DNA of 64,000 bases from Micromonospora saelicesensis (lineage in GTDB: Bacteria > Actinomycetota > Actinomycetes > Mycobacteriales > Micromonosporaceae), in assembly GCF_900091575.1 (NCBI RefSeq), contig NZ_FMCR01000004.1, positions 496,001 to 560,000 of the forward strand, written 5' to 3'. Shown one piece after another: positions 8,157 through 16,554 of this stretch. Position 1 is the stretch's first letter, and each line of letters begins with the position of its first letter. Made by a program: the position numbers and the translations under genes. The notes beneath the pieces were generated by a model. It worked only from the letters and a program-made list of their open reading frames with translations. It was not told the origin of the DNA and did no database searches.

Positions 8157-8356
8157 GTGCCCGCCTTCCGTGTCCCGGCGCGACCCGTCCCGGGCCGGCC
8201 GCGTGTCCGACGGGCGATCCTGACTGTCGGCCGCCCGCGAATGTCCACCCAACATGCTCCGGGACCGACCGACAACTTGGGATGGACTTCGTCACCCCAT
8301 CGTCACCGATTTGACGGGCGTGGGTCGCCAGCTCGACGCGGGCTCACCCGGACGGG

Positions 8357-9097
8357 TCAGGCGCTGCCGGTGGCGTCGGCGGCCCGGGGCCGCCCGAGGC
8401 GCTGCCGTCCGCGCCGAAGCGGCTTGGGGGTGACCAGCCGTTCGACGCCGCCGAGGACCACCTCGGCCAGCAGCGCGAGCCCGGCCACCAGCACACCGCC
8501 GGCGACGATCTGCCCGCCCCCGGCCGCGATACCGATACCGAAGCCGGTCCGGATGATCTGGCCCAGGCCGCCGCCGTTGACGAAGGACGCCAGCGCCGCG
8601 GTCGCGATCACCTGGACCGCCGCGGTGCGGAAGCCGGCCGCCAGATAGGGCACCGCGAGCGGCAACTCCACCCGGCGCAGCAGCTGCGCGCTGGACAGGC
8701 CCATCCCCCGGGCCGCGTCGCGGGCCTCCGGGTCCACCTGTCGCACCCCGGTGTACGCGTTGGCCAGCAGCGGCGGCACGGCGAAGACAGCCAGTGCCAC
8801 CACGACCGGTGTCTTCCCGAAGCCGCTGGCGAAGACGACCGGGAGGATGGTCAGCAGGGCCAGGGTGGGGATGGCCAGGGTGGCGTTGGAGATCAGCACC
8901 ACGAGGCCGCCACCTCGACCGAGGTGCCCCAACCAGAGCCCGAGCGGCCAGGCCACCAGGCAGCCGAGCGCCACCGCCAGGGCGGAGATCGTCAGGTGCT
9001 CGCCGAGCCGGTCCAGCATGCCGCCGGGGTTGGTCCAGTTCAGTGGGTCGTTGATCCAGGTGATGGCCTGCCCGATCGGGTTCGCCGCGACGGTCAC
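8357..9097 (-). CDS. osmoprotectant ABC transporter permease (OpuAB/ProW-type)
   Basis: This 246-residue membrane permease has about five or six transmembrane helices and the binding-protein-dependent transport EAA loop EARDAARGMGLSSAQLLRRVELPLA, which docks the ATPase. It is one of two similar permeases forming the channel for glycine betaine-like solutes. Its GTG start (9097) overlaps the stop of the sister permease (GTGA), so the two subunits are translationally coupled and probably form a heterodimer. The C-terminal 25 residues are basic and disordered. Confidence 0.9.
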   Translation of the reverse strand: MTVAANPIGQAITWINDPLNWTNPGGMLDRLGEHLTISALAVALGCLVAWPLGLWLGHLGRGGGLVVLISNATLAIPTLALLTILPVVFASGFGKTPVVVALAVFAVPPLLANAYTGVRQVDPEARDAARGMGLSSAQLLRRVELPLAVPYLAAGFRTAAVQVIATAALASFVNGGGLGQIIRTGFGIGIAAGGGQIVAGGVLVAGLALLAEVVLGGVERLVTPKPLRRGRQRLGRPRAADATGSA

Positions 9098-9780
9098 CGT
9101 GCCCTCCGGGTGGACCAGGGAGTCACCAGTCGGGCGACCAGGATGAGCAGCAGGTCGAGCACGACCGCGAGCGCCACGCAGAGCAGTGCGGCCGTCATGA
9201 TCTCGGCCTTGTAGAGGTTGTTCTGGAAGCCCGCGAAGATCAGCTGCCCGAGCCCGCCGTGCCCGACCAGCACCCCGACCGTGACCAACGCCACCGTCGA
9301 GACCGTCGCCAGCCGTACGCCGGTCACGATGCCCGGGAGCGCCAGCGGCAGGTCGATCCGGAACAGCCGCCTCCAGCGGCCGTAACCCATGCCCTCGGCG
9401 GCCTCCCGAACCTCTGGGGGCACCTGGTTGAGACCGGCCACCACGTTGCGCACGATCAGCAGCAGCGCGTAGAGGACCAGCCCGACCAGCACCGTGGTGG
9501 CCCCGGTGCCCAGGTAGGGGGCGATGAACGCGAAGAGCGCCAACGACGGGATGGTGTAGACCACCCCGCTGACAGCGAGGATCGGGCCGGCGAGCGGACG
9601 GACCCAGTACGCCAGCACTGACAACGGCAGGGCGATCAGCACCGCGATCAACACCGCTCGGCCGGTGAGGGAGGCGTGTTCGCGCACCGCGGCGAGGATC
9701 GTGTCAGAGTTGTCCCGCACGTACTGCCAGGAGAACCAGGGGTTACCCGGGTCGGCCCGGTAGCTCAGGCGGAAGGACAT
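9094..9780 (-). CDS. osmoprotectant ABC transporter permease (OpuAB/ProW-type)
   Basis: This 228-residue permease has an N-terminal periplasmic-type stretch (PWFSWQYVRDNSDTIL) and then about six helices. The EAA loop is VREAAEGMGYGRWRRLFRIDLPLA. It is partner of the downstream permease and of the divergent ATPase. Its ATG (9780) lies only 29 bp from the chosen ATPase start, so the promoters of the two directions must overlap or lie inside the opposite gene. Function is inferred from the family: import of compatible solutes for osmotic protection. Confidence 0.9.
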   Translation of the reverse strand: MSFRLSYRADPGNPWFSWQYVRDNSDTILAAVREHASLTGRAVLIAVLIALPLSVLAYWVRPLAGPILAVSGVVYTIPSLALFAFIAPYLGTGATTVLVGLVLYALLLIVRNVVAGLNQVPPEVREAAEGMGYGRWRRLFRIDLPLALPGIVTGVRLATVSTVALVTVGVLVGHGGLGQLIFAGFQNNLYKAEIMTAALLCVALAVVLDLLLILVARLVTPWSTRRAR

Positions 9781-9809
9781 ACGTGGACGTTACCCCGGAG
9801 GCTGCCAGC

Positions 9810-10787
<978 letters not shown>

Positions 10788-10811
10788 CCCCGAGTCGGGG
10801 CAGGCACGACC

Positions 10812-10849
10812 GTCGCGCCCGACCCCGCCTCGGCCGGGTCAGGCGCGAC
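10812..10849. terminator. bidirectional hairpin between convergent genes
   Basis: The arms are GTCGCGCCcGACCC (10812-10825) and GGGTCaGGCGCGAC (10836-10849), with one mismatch and a 10-nt loop. It lies between the ATPase gene and the convergent membrane protein gene, overlapping the end of the latter. Confidence 0.6.
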
Positions 10850-11330
10850 CGCCGAGGCTGGCGATGCCGATGATCCACCCGGTGAGGAAGCCGTAACCGG
10901 CACCGGTGCTGGCGTCCTGCAGGGCCCCCAGCAGTGATGGTGCCGGGCCGAGCAGCGCCGCCAGCACGGCGGCCAGCCCGCCGGCCAGCACGTACGCGGC
11001 CCAGCCGGAGAAGAACTGACTGACCGGGCCGGGCACCCGGGCGACCTGCGCGGCGGGCAACAGGTAGAGCAGCGCCACCGCGAGGACCACCAGCAGCACA
11101 GCTCGCAGGTCGGCGGCGAACAACCCGCCGGCCTGCCCGTCCGCGTCGAGCCGCCAGGCCGGCCAGGCGAGCAGGCGCGCGTAGAACGCGCCGCCCGATT
11201 CCGGGTCGGTCAGGGTGGCGGCCCAGCCGGTGTACGCCGGACTTCCGCAGATGCCGACCAGCAGCAATACGGCGAGCGCACCGGTGCCGGCGGCCGTGCC
11301 GTAGCGGCTGACCGGGCCGGAACGGTGCAC
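10839..11330 (-). CDS. unrecognised four-helix membrane protein
   Basis: The protein has about 163 residues from GTG 11330, with about four membrane segments: near residues 14-32, one in the LFAADLRAVLLVVLAVALLY region, one in FSGWAAYVLAGGLAAVLAALL, and one near the C-terminus (GYGFLTGWIIGIASL). No family is recognised and no charged catalytic motif is seen. The start is uncertain: the frame is open further upstream and no Shine-Dalgarno marks the chosen GTG. It lies 65 bp after the 102-residue gene on the same strand and may be cotranscribed with it. Confidence 0.55.
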   Translation of the reverse strand: MHRSGPVSRYGTAAGTGALAVLLLVGICGSPAYTGWAATLTDPESGGAFYARLLAWPAWRLDADGQAGGLFAADLRAVLLVVLAVALLYLLPAAQVARVPGPVSQFFSGWAAYVLAGGLAAVLAALLGPAPSLLGALQDASTGAGYGFLTGWIIGIASLGGRA

Positions 11331-11395
11331 GAACGACGCGATCCGCCCAGGCCGCGAACCGGTGGCTCGGGCGGACCTGGGCTGCCCCGAGCGGC

Positions 11396-11704
11396 TCAGT
11401 GCTTCATCAGGTAGTCGATGAAGGCGGCCCGCAGCAGCGGCGCCGACTCCTCGTAGCCGTGACCGGTCAGCTCCCGCCACAGCGCGTTGGCCTCGTCGAT
11501 CGTCGGGCCGATCGAGTTCGGTGCGCCGTCCAGCACCGTGGCCTCGTCCGCGTTGGGCAGGTGGCGCAGCACCGACCAGAAGAAGCCAACGTCCCGGTGC
11601 TCCCGGGCCCGGGCGAACGCCCGCTCCCGCAGCTCCTCGGTGGACAGCGCGTCAAGCTCCTCGAACGAGGTTCCGCCCGGGGTGGCGGCAGGTGAGTCGG
11701 TCAT
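11396..11704 (-). CDS. conserved 102-residue soluble protein
   Basis: This small acidic protein starts at ATG 11704 (MTDSPAATPGG). It has a disordered N-terminus and then a helical body (FEELDALSTEELRERAFARA, LRHLPNADEATVLDG, ending AAFIDYLMKH). No known domain is recognised. The reading frame stays open far upstream through the next gene, but that extension is antiphase to the permease-like gene and is rejected. It may be in an operon with the membrane protein downstream. Confidence 0.65.
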   Translation of the reverse strand: MTDSPAATPGGTSFEELDALSTEELRERAFARAREHRDVGFFWSVLRHLPNADEATVLDGAPNSIGPTIDEANALWRELTGHGYEESAPLLRAAFIDYLMKH

Positions 11705-11757
11705 GTCGCCGAGCCTAACGGTCGAGATCAGCTCCGGCTCGGCGGACGCGACGCGGC

Positions 11758-12972
11758 TCACCGCTCGTCGGTGTCCCACCGTCGCGGGGCGTCCTCCCAC
11801 CGCGGATCCCGCCACGGGTCGACCGGTTGGGGCGCGGCCTGGGTCGGCAGCGTGGGAGGCCAGTTGTCGACGGACTGCGGCTGCGGCGTGGTCCAGCCCG
11901 AGCTGATCGTGCCGTCGCTGACCGGCTCGGGCCGCTCGAGGCTGCCCGGTCGGGGTCGCCCGAGCGTCTCGACCAGCCGCGTGGCCAGCAACCCGACGCC
12001 GAGCGCGGCCCCGCCGACCACCCAGTTGCTCAACGTCCAGCCGCGCTCCGGCGCGTACACCTGGAAGACGGTGACCAGGCCGACCGCCAGCAGCGTGCCG
12101 AACACACCGCCCCGGCGGCCGTACGCGCTGGTGCCGGCGAGCAGGGCCACGCCGATGGCCAGCACCGTCCAGTCCAGCCCCGAGGTGGGTGCCACCGGCC
12201 CGGGGTCGTTGGCGGCGAGCAGCATGCCGGCCAGAGCGGCCAGCACCGTGGAGACGACCAACGCGACGGCGGTCACCACTGCGGCCACCGCGCCCCGCCG
12301 ACGGGCCGGGTCGGCGATCGGTCGGTACCGGCCGACGAGCCGGCGGATCGCCCGGATCGCGCCGAACAGCCCGCCCAGGACGGCCACCGCGGCGAAGCCG
12401 GCGAAGAGGTAACCGGCGCTGCTGGTGGGGTCGTAGTCGCCCTGCACCAGCACGGGCGCCGAACGGCGTTCGATGTACACCACCACGGCGGCGGCGCCGG
12501 CCAGGCTGGCGGCCCAGCCCGGCACGTGCAGCACCACCACGGCCAGCGCCAGCGCCAGCCCGCCCACCGCGGCGACCGCCACGGCCGGCCCGAGCGACGC
12601 CGGCACGCCCCGGTCGCCCTGCTCGGCGTAGTGCAGGGCGGCCGCTACCGCGATCGGGCCGACGGCCAGGTTCGGCGCGGCCGTCCGCAGGCTCAGCCCG
12701 GCGGCCAGGGCGAGCAAACCCAGCCCGACCGCGTCGATCAGCAGCGTACGCAGGTTGCCGTCGCGAACCGCGGCCGGATCCTCGCGCCAGAGCAGCCAGC
12801 TCACGGCGGCCAGCCCGGCCAGCAGCAGCAGCTCCCACCACAGGTGTACGCCGATCCGATCCCGGCCGGGCTCACCGTGGGTCGGGTCGTCGAAGACGTT
12901 CTCCAGTACGGCGGCCGGAACCCCAGACGCGGGTTCGGCCGACCGGTCCCGGCCCGCTTCTTCGTACCCCAT
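11758..12972 (-). CDS. orphan ABC permease-like membrane protein (RbsC/BPD_transp_2-like)
   Basis: This protein has about 404 residues and about ten hydrophobic helices between residues ~48 and ~345, then a hydrophilic Pro/Trp/Gln-rich tail. Helix pattern and segments such as GMLLAANDPGPVAPTSGLDWTVLA resemble the permease family of ribose/branched-chain amino-acid ABC importers. No cognate ATPase or binding protein is nearby, so transport activity is doubtful and it may serve another membrane role. Start ATG 12972 is supported by GGGGAGG seven bases upstream. Confidence 0.7.
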   Translation of the reverse strand: MGYEEAGRDRSAEPASGVPAAVLENVFDDPTHGEPGRDRIGVHLWWELLLLAGLAAVSWLLWREDPAAVRDGNLRTLLIDAVGLGLLALAAGLSLRTAAPNLAVGPIAVAAALHYAEQGDRGVPASLGPAVAVAAVGGLALALAVVVLHVPGWAASLAGAAAVVVYIERRSAPVLVQGDYDPTSSAGYLFAGFAAVAVLGGLFGAIRAIRRLVGRYRPIADPARRRGAVAAVVTAVALVVSTVLAALAGMLLAANDPGPVAPTSGLDWTVLAIGVALLAGTSAYGRRGGVFGTLLAVGLVTVFQVYAPERGWTLSNWVVGGAALGVGLLATRLVETLGRPRPGSLERPEPVSDGTISSGWTTPQPQSVDNWPPTLPTQAAPQPVDPWRDPRWEDAPRRWDTDER

Positions 12973-13091
12973 GACGCCGCCTCCCCAGTGGCCGACCGTC
13001 CCCAGTCCGGCGCACGGACGGACCCTGGGCGGCCCTTGCTCTCCGATCGCAGGCACCGTACCCGCGCCCGCAGCCGGGCGTAACCCCCTGC

Positions 13092-13628
13092 TCAGCGCTG
13101 GCCGGGGCGGCTCTCCCGAGGGTCCTGCTCGCGCTCGTCGTCCGGGCGTTCCGGCACCCGGCAGGAGCGCTCCAACCAGAGCGCGGCGCCGACCAGTGCC
13201 AGCGAGGCCAGCAGGCCTCCGCTGGCGGCCGGTCGATCGTCCAGGGCCGCGCGGGTGGTCTCCACGAAGAGCCAGCCGGTGAGCCCCGCGTAGAAGCCCG
13301 CGAAGATCGCGGCGGCCAGTGCCGACGCCTTGGCCAGCACCACGAAGCGGGCGACCAACAGCGGATTGACCGGGTCCCGACCCGGCTTGCGCTCGATCCG
13401 GCCCCGGGTGTTGATCGCGGCGTACGCCTCCAGCACGGCGAGCCCGGCCAGCGTCACCACCGGCAGCCAGGGCAGCCGGGGAATGCCGCTGTAGTAGAGG
13501 GTGCTGATCAGCAGCCAGGCCACCGCCGCCGCGCCCAGGCCGGCCACGACCAGGGTCGAGATCCGGGTGGGGCCCATCCGCGACCCGTCCGGGCCCGACC
13601 CGCGGGGTGGGGGCTTCGCCTGCGTCAT
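13092..13628 (-). CDS. DUF3180 membrane protein
   Basis: This 178-residue protein has four predicted membrane helices (first near residues 25-42, then PWLPVVTLAGLAVLEAYAA) and the conserved loop NTRGRIERKPGRDPVNPLLVARFVVLAKA. The length and loop fit actinobacterial DUF3180. It lies 19 bp after folK, the same position as in mycobacteria (Rv3605c after folK, from memory), so it is probably the last gene of the folP-folB-folK transcript. Function is unknown. Confidence 0.85.
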   Translation of the reverse strand: MTQAKPPPRGSGPDGSRMGPTRISTLVVAGLGAAAVAWLLISTLYYSGIPRLPWLPVVTLAGLAVLEAYAAINTRGRIERKPGRDPVNPLLVARFVVLAKASALAAAIFAGFYAGLTGWLFVETTRAALDDRPAASGGLLASLALVGAALWLERSCRVPERPDDEREQDPRESRPGQR

Positions 13629-13647
13629 GCCGGCCGGTTCCGCTCGG

Positions 13648-14175
13648 TCATGCCGTCGACTCTAACGCCAACTCCGGCCGGGGACGCAGTTCCAACGCCT
13701 CGTCGGCCGCGGGGCCGGTGGTCAGCAGGTCGGTCAGCCAGCCGTGACCGGGCAGCCGACCGTACGGCTGGATGTCGATCCACGGACGCAGCACGAAGGC
13801 GCGCAGGTGCGCCCGGGGGTGCGGCAGGGTCAGCTCCGGGTCGTCGCTGAGCACCGGCTCGTCGTCGTCGCCCCAGACCGCGATCACGTCCACGTCGAGG
13901 GTGCGCGGCCCGAACCGCCGCTGCGGGTCACGGACCCGGCCGGCCGCGCGCTCCGCGTCGCGGGCCCGATCCAGCCAGTCGCGCGGGGTCGCGCTCTCGT
14001 CCTGCACGAGCACCACCGCGTTGAGGTACGCGGGCTGATCGGTGTCGCCCCACGGTGGAGTCTCGTACACCCCGGAGAGCACGAGCACCGCGTCGCCGAG
14101 GGTGGCGACGGCCGTGCGCAGGTGCTCCAGGCGGTCGCCCAGGTTGCTGCCGAGCGAGAGGACCGCCCGGGTCAT
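13648..14175 (-). CDS. folK: 6-hydroxymethyl-7,8-dihydropterin pyrophosphokinase
   Basis: FolK transfers pyrophosphate from ATP to hydroxymethyl-dihydropterin, preparing it for FolP. The protein has 175 residues with SLGSNLGDRLEHL (N-terminus), VYETPPWGDTDQPAYLNAVV (pterin site), RFGPRTLDVDVIAV (metal-binding D-x-D) and LPHPRAHLRAFVLRP. Start ATG 14175 overlaps the folB stop (ATGA), so translation is coupled. The length is normal for a single-domain enzyme. Confidence 0.96.
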   Translation of the reverse strand: MTRAVLSLGSNLGDRLEHLRTAVATLGDAVLVLSGVYETPPWGDTDQPAYLNAVVLVQDESATPRDWLDRARDAERAAGRVRDPQRRFGPRTLDVDVIAVWGDDDEPVLSDDPELTLPHPRAHLRAFVLRPWIDIQPYGRLPGHGWLTDLLTTGPAADEALELRPRPELALESTA

Positions 14176-14540
14176 CGGGTACGCGCCCGGGTCATGGTGA
14201 CGGCCACGTCGGTGAACGTGTGCGGCACCGGAGCCTCCGGCTTGTGCACGGTGACCGTCGCGGCGTCGACCCGAACGTCTGCCAGGCAGACCGCGAGGAG
14301 CCGGTCCGCCAGGGTCTCGATCAGGTTGACCGGCTCGCCGGTCACCACCGCGACCAGGCGCTCGGCCAGCTCGCCGTAGTGCACGGTGGCGGTGACGTCG
14401 TCGCTGGCCGCGGCCGGGCCGAGGTCCAGCTCCAGGACGGCGTCGACCACGAAGTCCTGCCCCTGAACGCGCTCGAAGTCGTACACCCCGTGCCGGCCGC
14501 GGGCCCGCAGACCGGTCAGCTGGATCCGGTCCGTCGTCAT
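14172..14540 (-). CDS. folB: dihydroneopterin aldolase
   Basis: FolB cleaves dihydroneopterin to hydroxymethyl-dihydropterin and glycolaldehyde. The protein has 122 residues with the usual signatures LRARGRHGVYDFERVQGQDFVVD near the N-terminus, VHYGELAERLV in the middle, LIETLADRLL with the active-site glutamate, and the C-terminal VTVHKPEAPV with the catalytic lysine. It overlaps folP and folK by ATGA on both sides. Confidence 0.96.
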   Translation of the reverse strand: MTTDRIQLTGLRARGRHGVYDFERVQGQDFVVDAVLELDLGPAAASDDVTATVHYGELAERLVAVVTGEPVNLIETLADRLLAVCLADVRVDAATVTVHKPEAPVPHTFTDVAVTMTRARTR

Positions 14541-15433
14541 CGCCGTACCCCATGTTCATGATCGTCTTGCGTTCGCTTCCTGGCGTGCGGCGGCACGGCA
14601 AGGCGGGGGCTGCCGGTCGCCGCCCAGACGGCGAGCGCGTCGGCGGTGGCCTGCACGTCGTGCACGCGTACGCCCCAGGCGCCCGCGGCGACCGCCAGCA
14701 CGCTGGTGGCCACGGTGGCCGCCTCCCGCTGGGCGGTAGGTCGCGGCGTGCCGTCCGCGGCGGCGAGCAGCCCACCGAGGTACGACTTGCGGCTCGCCCC
14801 GAAGAGCAGCGGGTAGCCGAGATCCAGCAACTCCGGCAGGCGGGCGCTGAGCTCCCAGTTGTGTGCGGCCGTCTTGGCGAAGCCGAGCCCGGGGTCGACG
14901 ATGAGGCGGTCGGCGGCAACTCCGGCGGCCAGCGCCGTGTCGATCCGTTGGGCCAGCTCGGCCCGGACGTCGGCCACCACGTCGGTGTAGGTGGCCAGCT
15001 CGCGCATGGCACGGGAGTGTCCACGCCAGTGCATCAGCACCCAGGGGCAGTGCGCGTCGCGGACCACCCGGGCCATGTCCGGGTCGGCCAGGCCGCCGGA
15101 GACGTCGTTGACCACCGCTGCGCCGGCGACCAGGGCGGCCTCCGCGACCCGCGCGCGGCTGGTGTCGACGCTGACCGCCACACCGGCGGCGGTCAGTTCG
15201 CGGATGACCGGCAACACCCGCTCGGCCTCGGTCTCGGCGTCGATCCGCTCGGCGCCCGGACGAGTCGACTCGCCACCGATGTCGACCAGGTGCGCACCGG
15301 CGTCGCGCAGACGGACGCCGTGTCCGACGGCGGCGTCCAGGTCGGCGTACCGTCCGCCGTCGGAGAAGGAGTCCGGTGTGACGTTGAGGACGCCCATCAC
15401 CACCGGGCCCGAAGCCCGCACCAGATCGGTCAC
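14537..15433 (-). CDS. folP: dihydropteroate synthase
   Basis: FolP joins hydroxymethyl-dihydropterin pyrophosphate to p-aminobenzoate, the step blocked by sulfonamides. The protein has 298 residues from GTG 15433 with VMGVLNVTPDSFSDGG, the GGESTRPGAE loop, VNDVSGG, DPGLGFAKT, FGASRKSYLG and the C-terminal VRVHDV. A -10-like TACCGT (complement of 15440-15445) lies six bases before the GTG, which suggests a leaderless transcript starting here. This fits the unusual context: folE, its normal upstream neighbour, is 13 kb away beyond the inserted block. Confidence 0.95.
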   Translation of the reverse strand: MTDLVRASGPVVMGVLNVTPDSFSDGGRYADLDAAVGHGVRLRDAGAHLVDIGGESTRPGAERIDAETEAERVLPVIRELTAAGVAVSVDTSRARVAEAALVAGAAVVNDVSGGLADPDMARVVRDAHCPWVLMHWRGHSRAMRELATYTDVVADVRAELAQRIDTALAAGVAADRLIVDPGLGFAKTAAHNWELSARLPELLDLGYPLLFGASRKSYLGGLLAAADGTPRPTAQREAATVATSVLAVAAGAWGVRVHDVQATADALAVWAATGSPRLAVPPHARKRTQDDHEHGVRR

Positions 15434-15439
15434 GACTAG

Positions 15440-15445
15440 ACGGTA
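15440..15445 (-). promoter_or_regulatory. candidate -10 for leaderless folP transcript
   Basis: TACCGT on the minus strand matches TANNNT, with a 6-nt gap to the folP GTG. No good -35 is visible 17-18 bp further upstream, which is common in actinobacteria. Confidence 0.4.
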
Positions 15446-15510
15446 CCGGTCGCGGCGGCGGCGCCCAGCGACCCGGGTAGGCCCGGCACCACTGCCCCTG
15501 ACGTGCCGAT

Positions 15511-15526
15511 TCGAACAGGTGTACGA
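15511..15526. promoter_or_regulatory. LexA (SOS) box-like sequence
   Basis: TCGAACAGGTGTACGA differs at one of twelve fixed positions from the actinobacterial SOS box TCGAAC-N4-GTTCGA. Its centre resembles the box remembered upstream of M. tuberculosis recA. It lies in the only spacer between folP (minus) and the secretion-like block (plus): 78 bp from the folP start and about 40 bp upstream of the promoter candidate at 15565. Control of either direction by DNA damage is an inference. Confidence 0.5.
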
Positions 15527-15564
15527 TCGGTCATCTGGGCAGTATCGGGCAGCCCCTTCGCGGC

Positions 15565-15593
15565 TTGTCGCAATCCGGGGCGGCCCGTACGCT
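15565..15593 (+). promoter_or_regulatory. candidate promoter of the secretion-like block
   Basis: TTGTCG (15565-15570), a 17-bp spacer and TACGCT (15588-15593) fit a housekeeping sigma promoter. Transcription would start near 15600 and give a leader of about 190 nt before the first gene. No other strong candidate is seen in the 356-bp spacer. Confidence 0.4.
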
Positions 15594-15690
15594 TTGGAAT
15601 TGGCCAGCATCGAGATGGCGAAGCTTGGAGGGAGGGCCGAAGCGGGGAAAATCCGCCCAAACCTCGCCACCCTCCGTGGTGAGTAACGAA

Positions 15691-15718
15691 CACAGGGTCA
15701 AGAACGCCATGCCCTGTG
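15691..15718. repeat. 7-bp inverted repeat in the leader of the block
   Basis: CACAGGG (15691-15697) and CCCTGTG (15712-15718) are perfect complements separated by 14 nt, in the untranslated leader. It may be a regulator site or an RNA hairpin. The rest of 15434-15789 holds only the promoter and LexA-like sites listed separately and no convincing gene. Confidence 0.4.
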
Positions 15719-15789
15719 GAGCACTTTTCCCGCAAGGCTTGCCTATTGCACCGCCGCGGCACCGCCGGCCGCGCTATGGGGAGGTTCCA

Positions 15790-16104
15790 GTGATCGCCTT
15801 CGAGCTCATGGAGACGGCGTCGTCCGGCGTCGCCCACGCGCTCTCCACCCTGGCGTCGACTCCACTCGCGGAGCCGGCACCGAAGGGGATCGACACCAAC
15901 AGTGTCGTCACCTTCTTCGCCAGCAAGATCGCGCCGATCCTGCTCGCCGTCCTGGGCGTCATCTTCATCGGCCGTGCCAGCCGAGGCGAGATATCCAAGG
16001 TGCTGACCAGCTCCGCGATCGCCATCGTCGGGCTCGCCTTCATCGCGGGCGCGGCAACACTCTTCTTCGTCGGCGATTACCTGATCGACCTGATCTTCGA
16101 ATAG
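15790..16104 (+). CDS. small two-helix membrane protein, VirB2/TrbC pilin-like
   Basis: This protein has 104 residues from GTG 15790, preceded by GGGGAGG five bases upstream. A short N-terminal region ends before residue ~35, followed by two hydrophobic helices (VVTFFASKIAPILLAVLGVI and SSAIAIVGLAFIAGAATLFF) around a short basic loop GRASRGEISK. Size, topology and position directly before a VirB3-like and a VirB4-like gene match VirB2/TrbC pilin-type subunits of type IV secretion systems. Sequence similarity is weak, so the call rests on order and topology. Confidence 0.65.
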   Translation: MIAFELMETASSGVAHALSTLASTPLAEPAPKGIDTNSVVTFFASKIAPILLAVLGVIFIGRASRGEISKVLTSSAIAIVGLAFIAGAATLFFVGDYLIDLIFE

Positions 16105-16117
16105 GCGCGTTCACCAG

Positions 16118-16480
16118 ATGCGGCTGCGCACCGACGACGACATCTACCGGGCCCGCCTGGTCTACCTCGGGCCGCCCGGTTACACCCTTCCGGTCCACCT
16201 GCCCTACGCCCAGTACGGGCTCTTCATGCTGCTGGTCCCCCTCTACATGTTCATCCACTGGCTGTTCACGTTGACGGTCGAGCTCTTCCCAGCCTGGGAG
16301 ATCGCGCTCGCCATCGTGACCACGTCGTTCATCTTCCGGCACGTCGACCCCGATCGGCCGGCGCGGGTGGTCATCCGCACCGCGCTGACCGACTGGCGAC
16401 GCACCCGGGAGCCGGCGGTCGAGCAGCGCGATCCGCGCCTGGTCGGCAGCCGGATCAGGATTCGGGAGGAGCTGGCATGA
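16118..16480 (+). CDS. small membrane protein, VirB3/TcpE-like
   Basis: This 120-residue protein has a polar N-terminus (RLRTDDDIYRARLVYLGPPG), two closely spaced membrane helices (about residues 31-54 and 57-74) and a basic cytoplasmic tail (RHVDPDRPARVVIRTALTDW). VirB3 and its Gram-positive counterparts have this shape and always sit next to the VirB4 ATPase, which they anchor at the membrane. It lies 13 bp after the VirB2-like gene; its stop overlaps the start of the 25-codon ORF. Assignment is by context and topology. Confidence 0.6.
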   Translation: MRLRTDDDIYRARLVYLGPPGYTLPVHLPYAQYGLFMLLVPLYMFIHWLFTLTVELFPAWEIALAIVTTSFIFRHVDPDRPARVVIRTALTDWRRTREPAVEQRDPRLVGSRIRIREELA

Positions 16481-16554
16481 CCGGACGTACGTCGAACGGT
16501 CCGTCGCAGGACGCGGGCATGGGTCTGCCGACAGTCGCCGAGGCGATCGCATGA
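16477..16554 (+). CDS. 25-codon translationally coupled ORF
   Basis: ATG 16477 to TGA 16554 encodes 25 residues beginning MTGRTSNGPSQDAG. The start overlaps the VirB3-like stop (ATGA) and the stop overlaps the virB4-like start (ATGA). GGGAGGA (16464-16470) six bases upstream is one of the strongest ribosome sites in the block. It may be a real microprotein, or a relay that carries ribosomes to the large ATPase gene. No homology is recognised. Confidence 0.5.
   Translation: MTGRTSNGPSQDAGMGLPTVAEAIA

Noticed and set aside
11396..12841. A 481-codon frame including the 102-residue protein
   Set aside because: The upstream part is out of phase with the permease-like gene and is Gly/Arg-rich nonsense; only the last 102 codons from ATG 11704 look like protein.
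13648..15024. A long frame that would fuse folK to upstream sequence
   Set aside because: The upstream part overlaps folB and folP in another frame; the ATGA overlap at 14172-14175 marks the true folK start.
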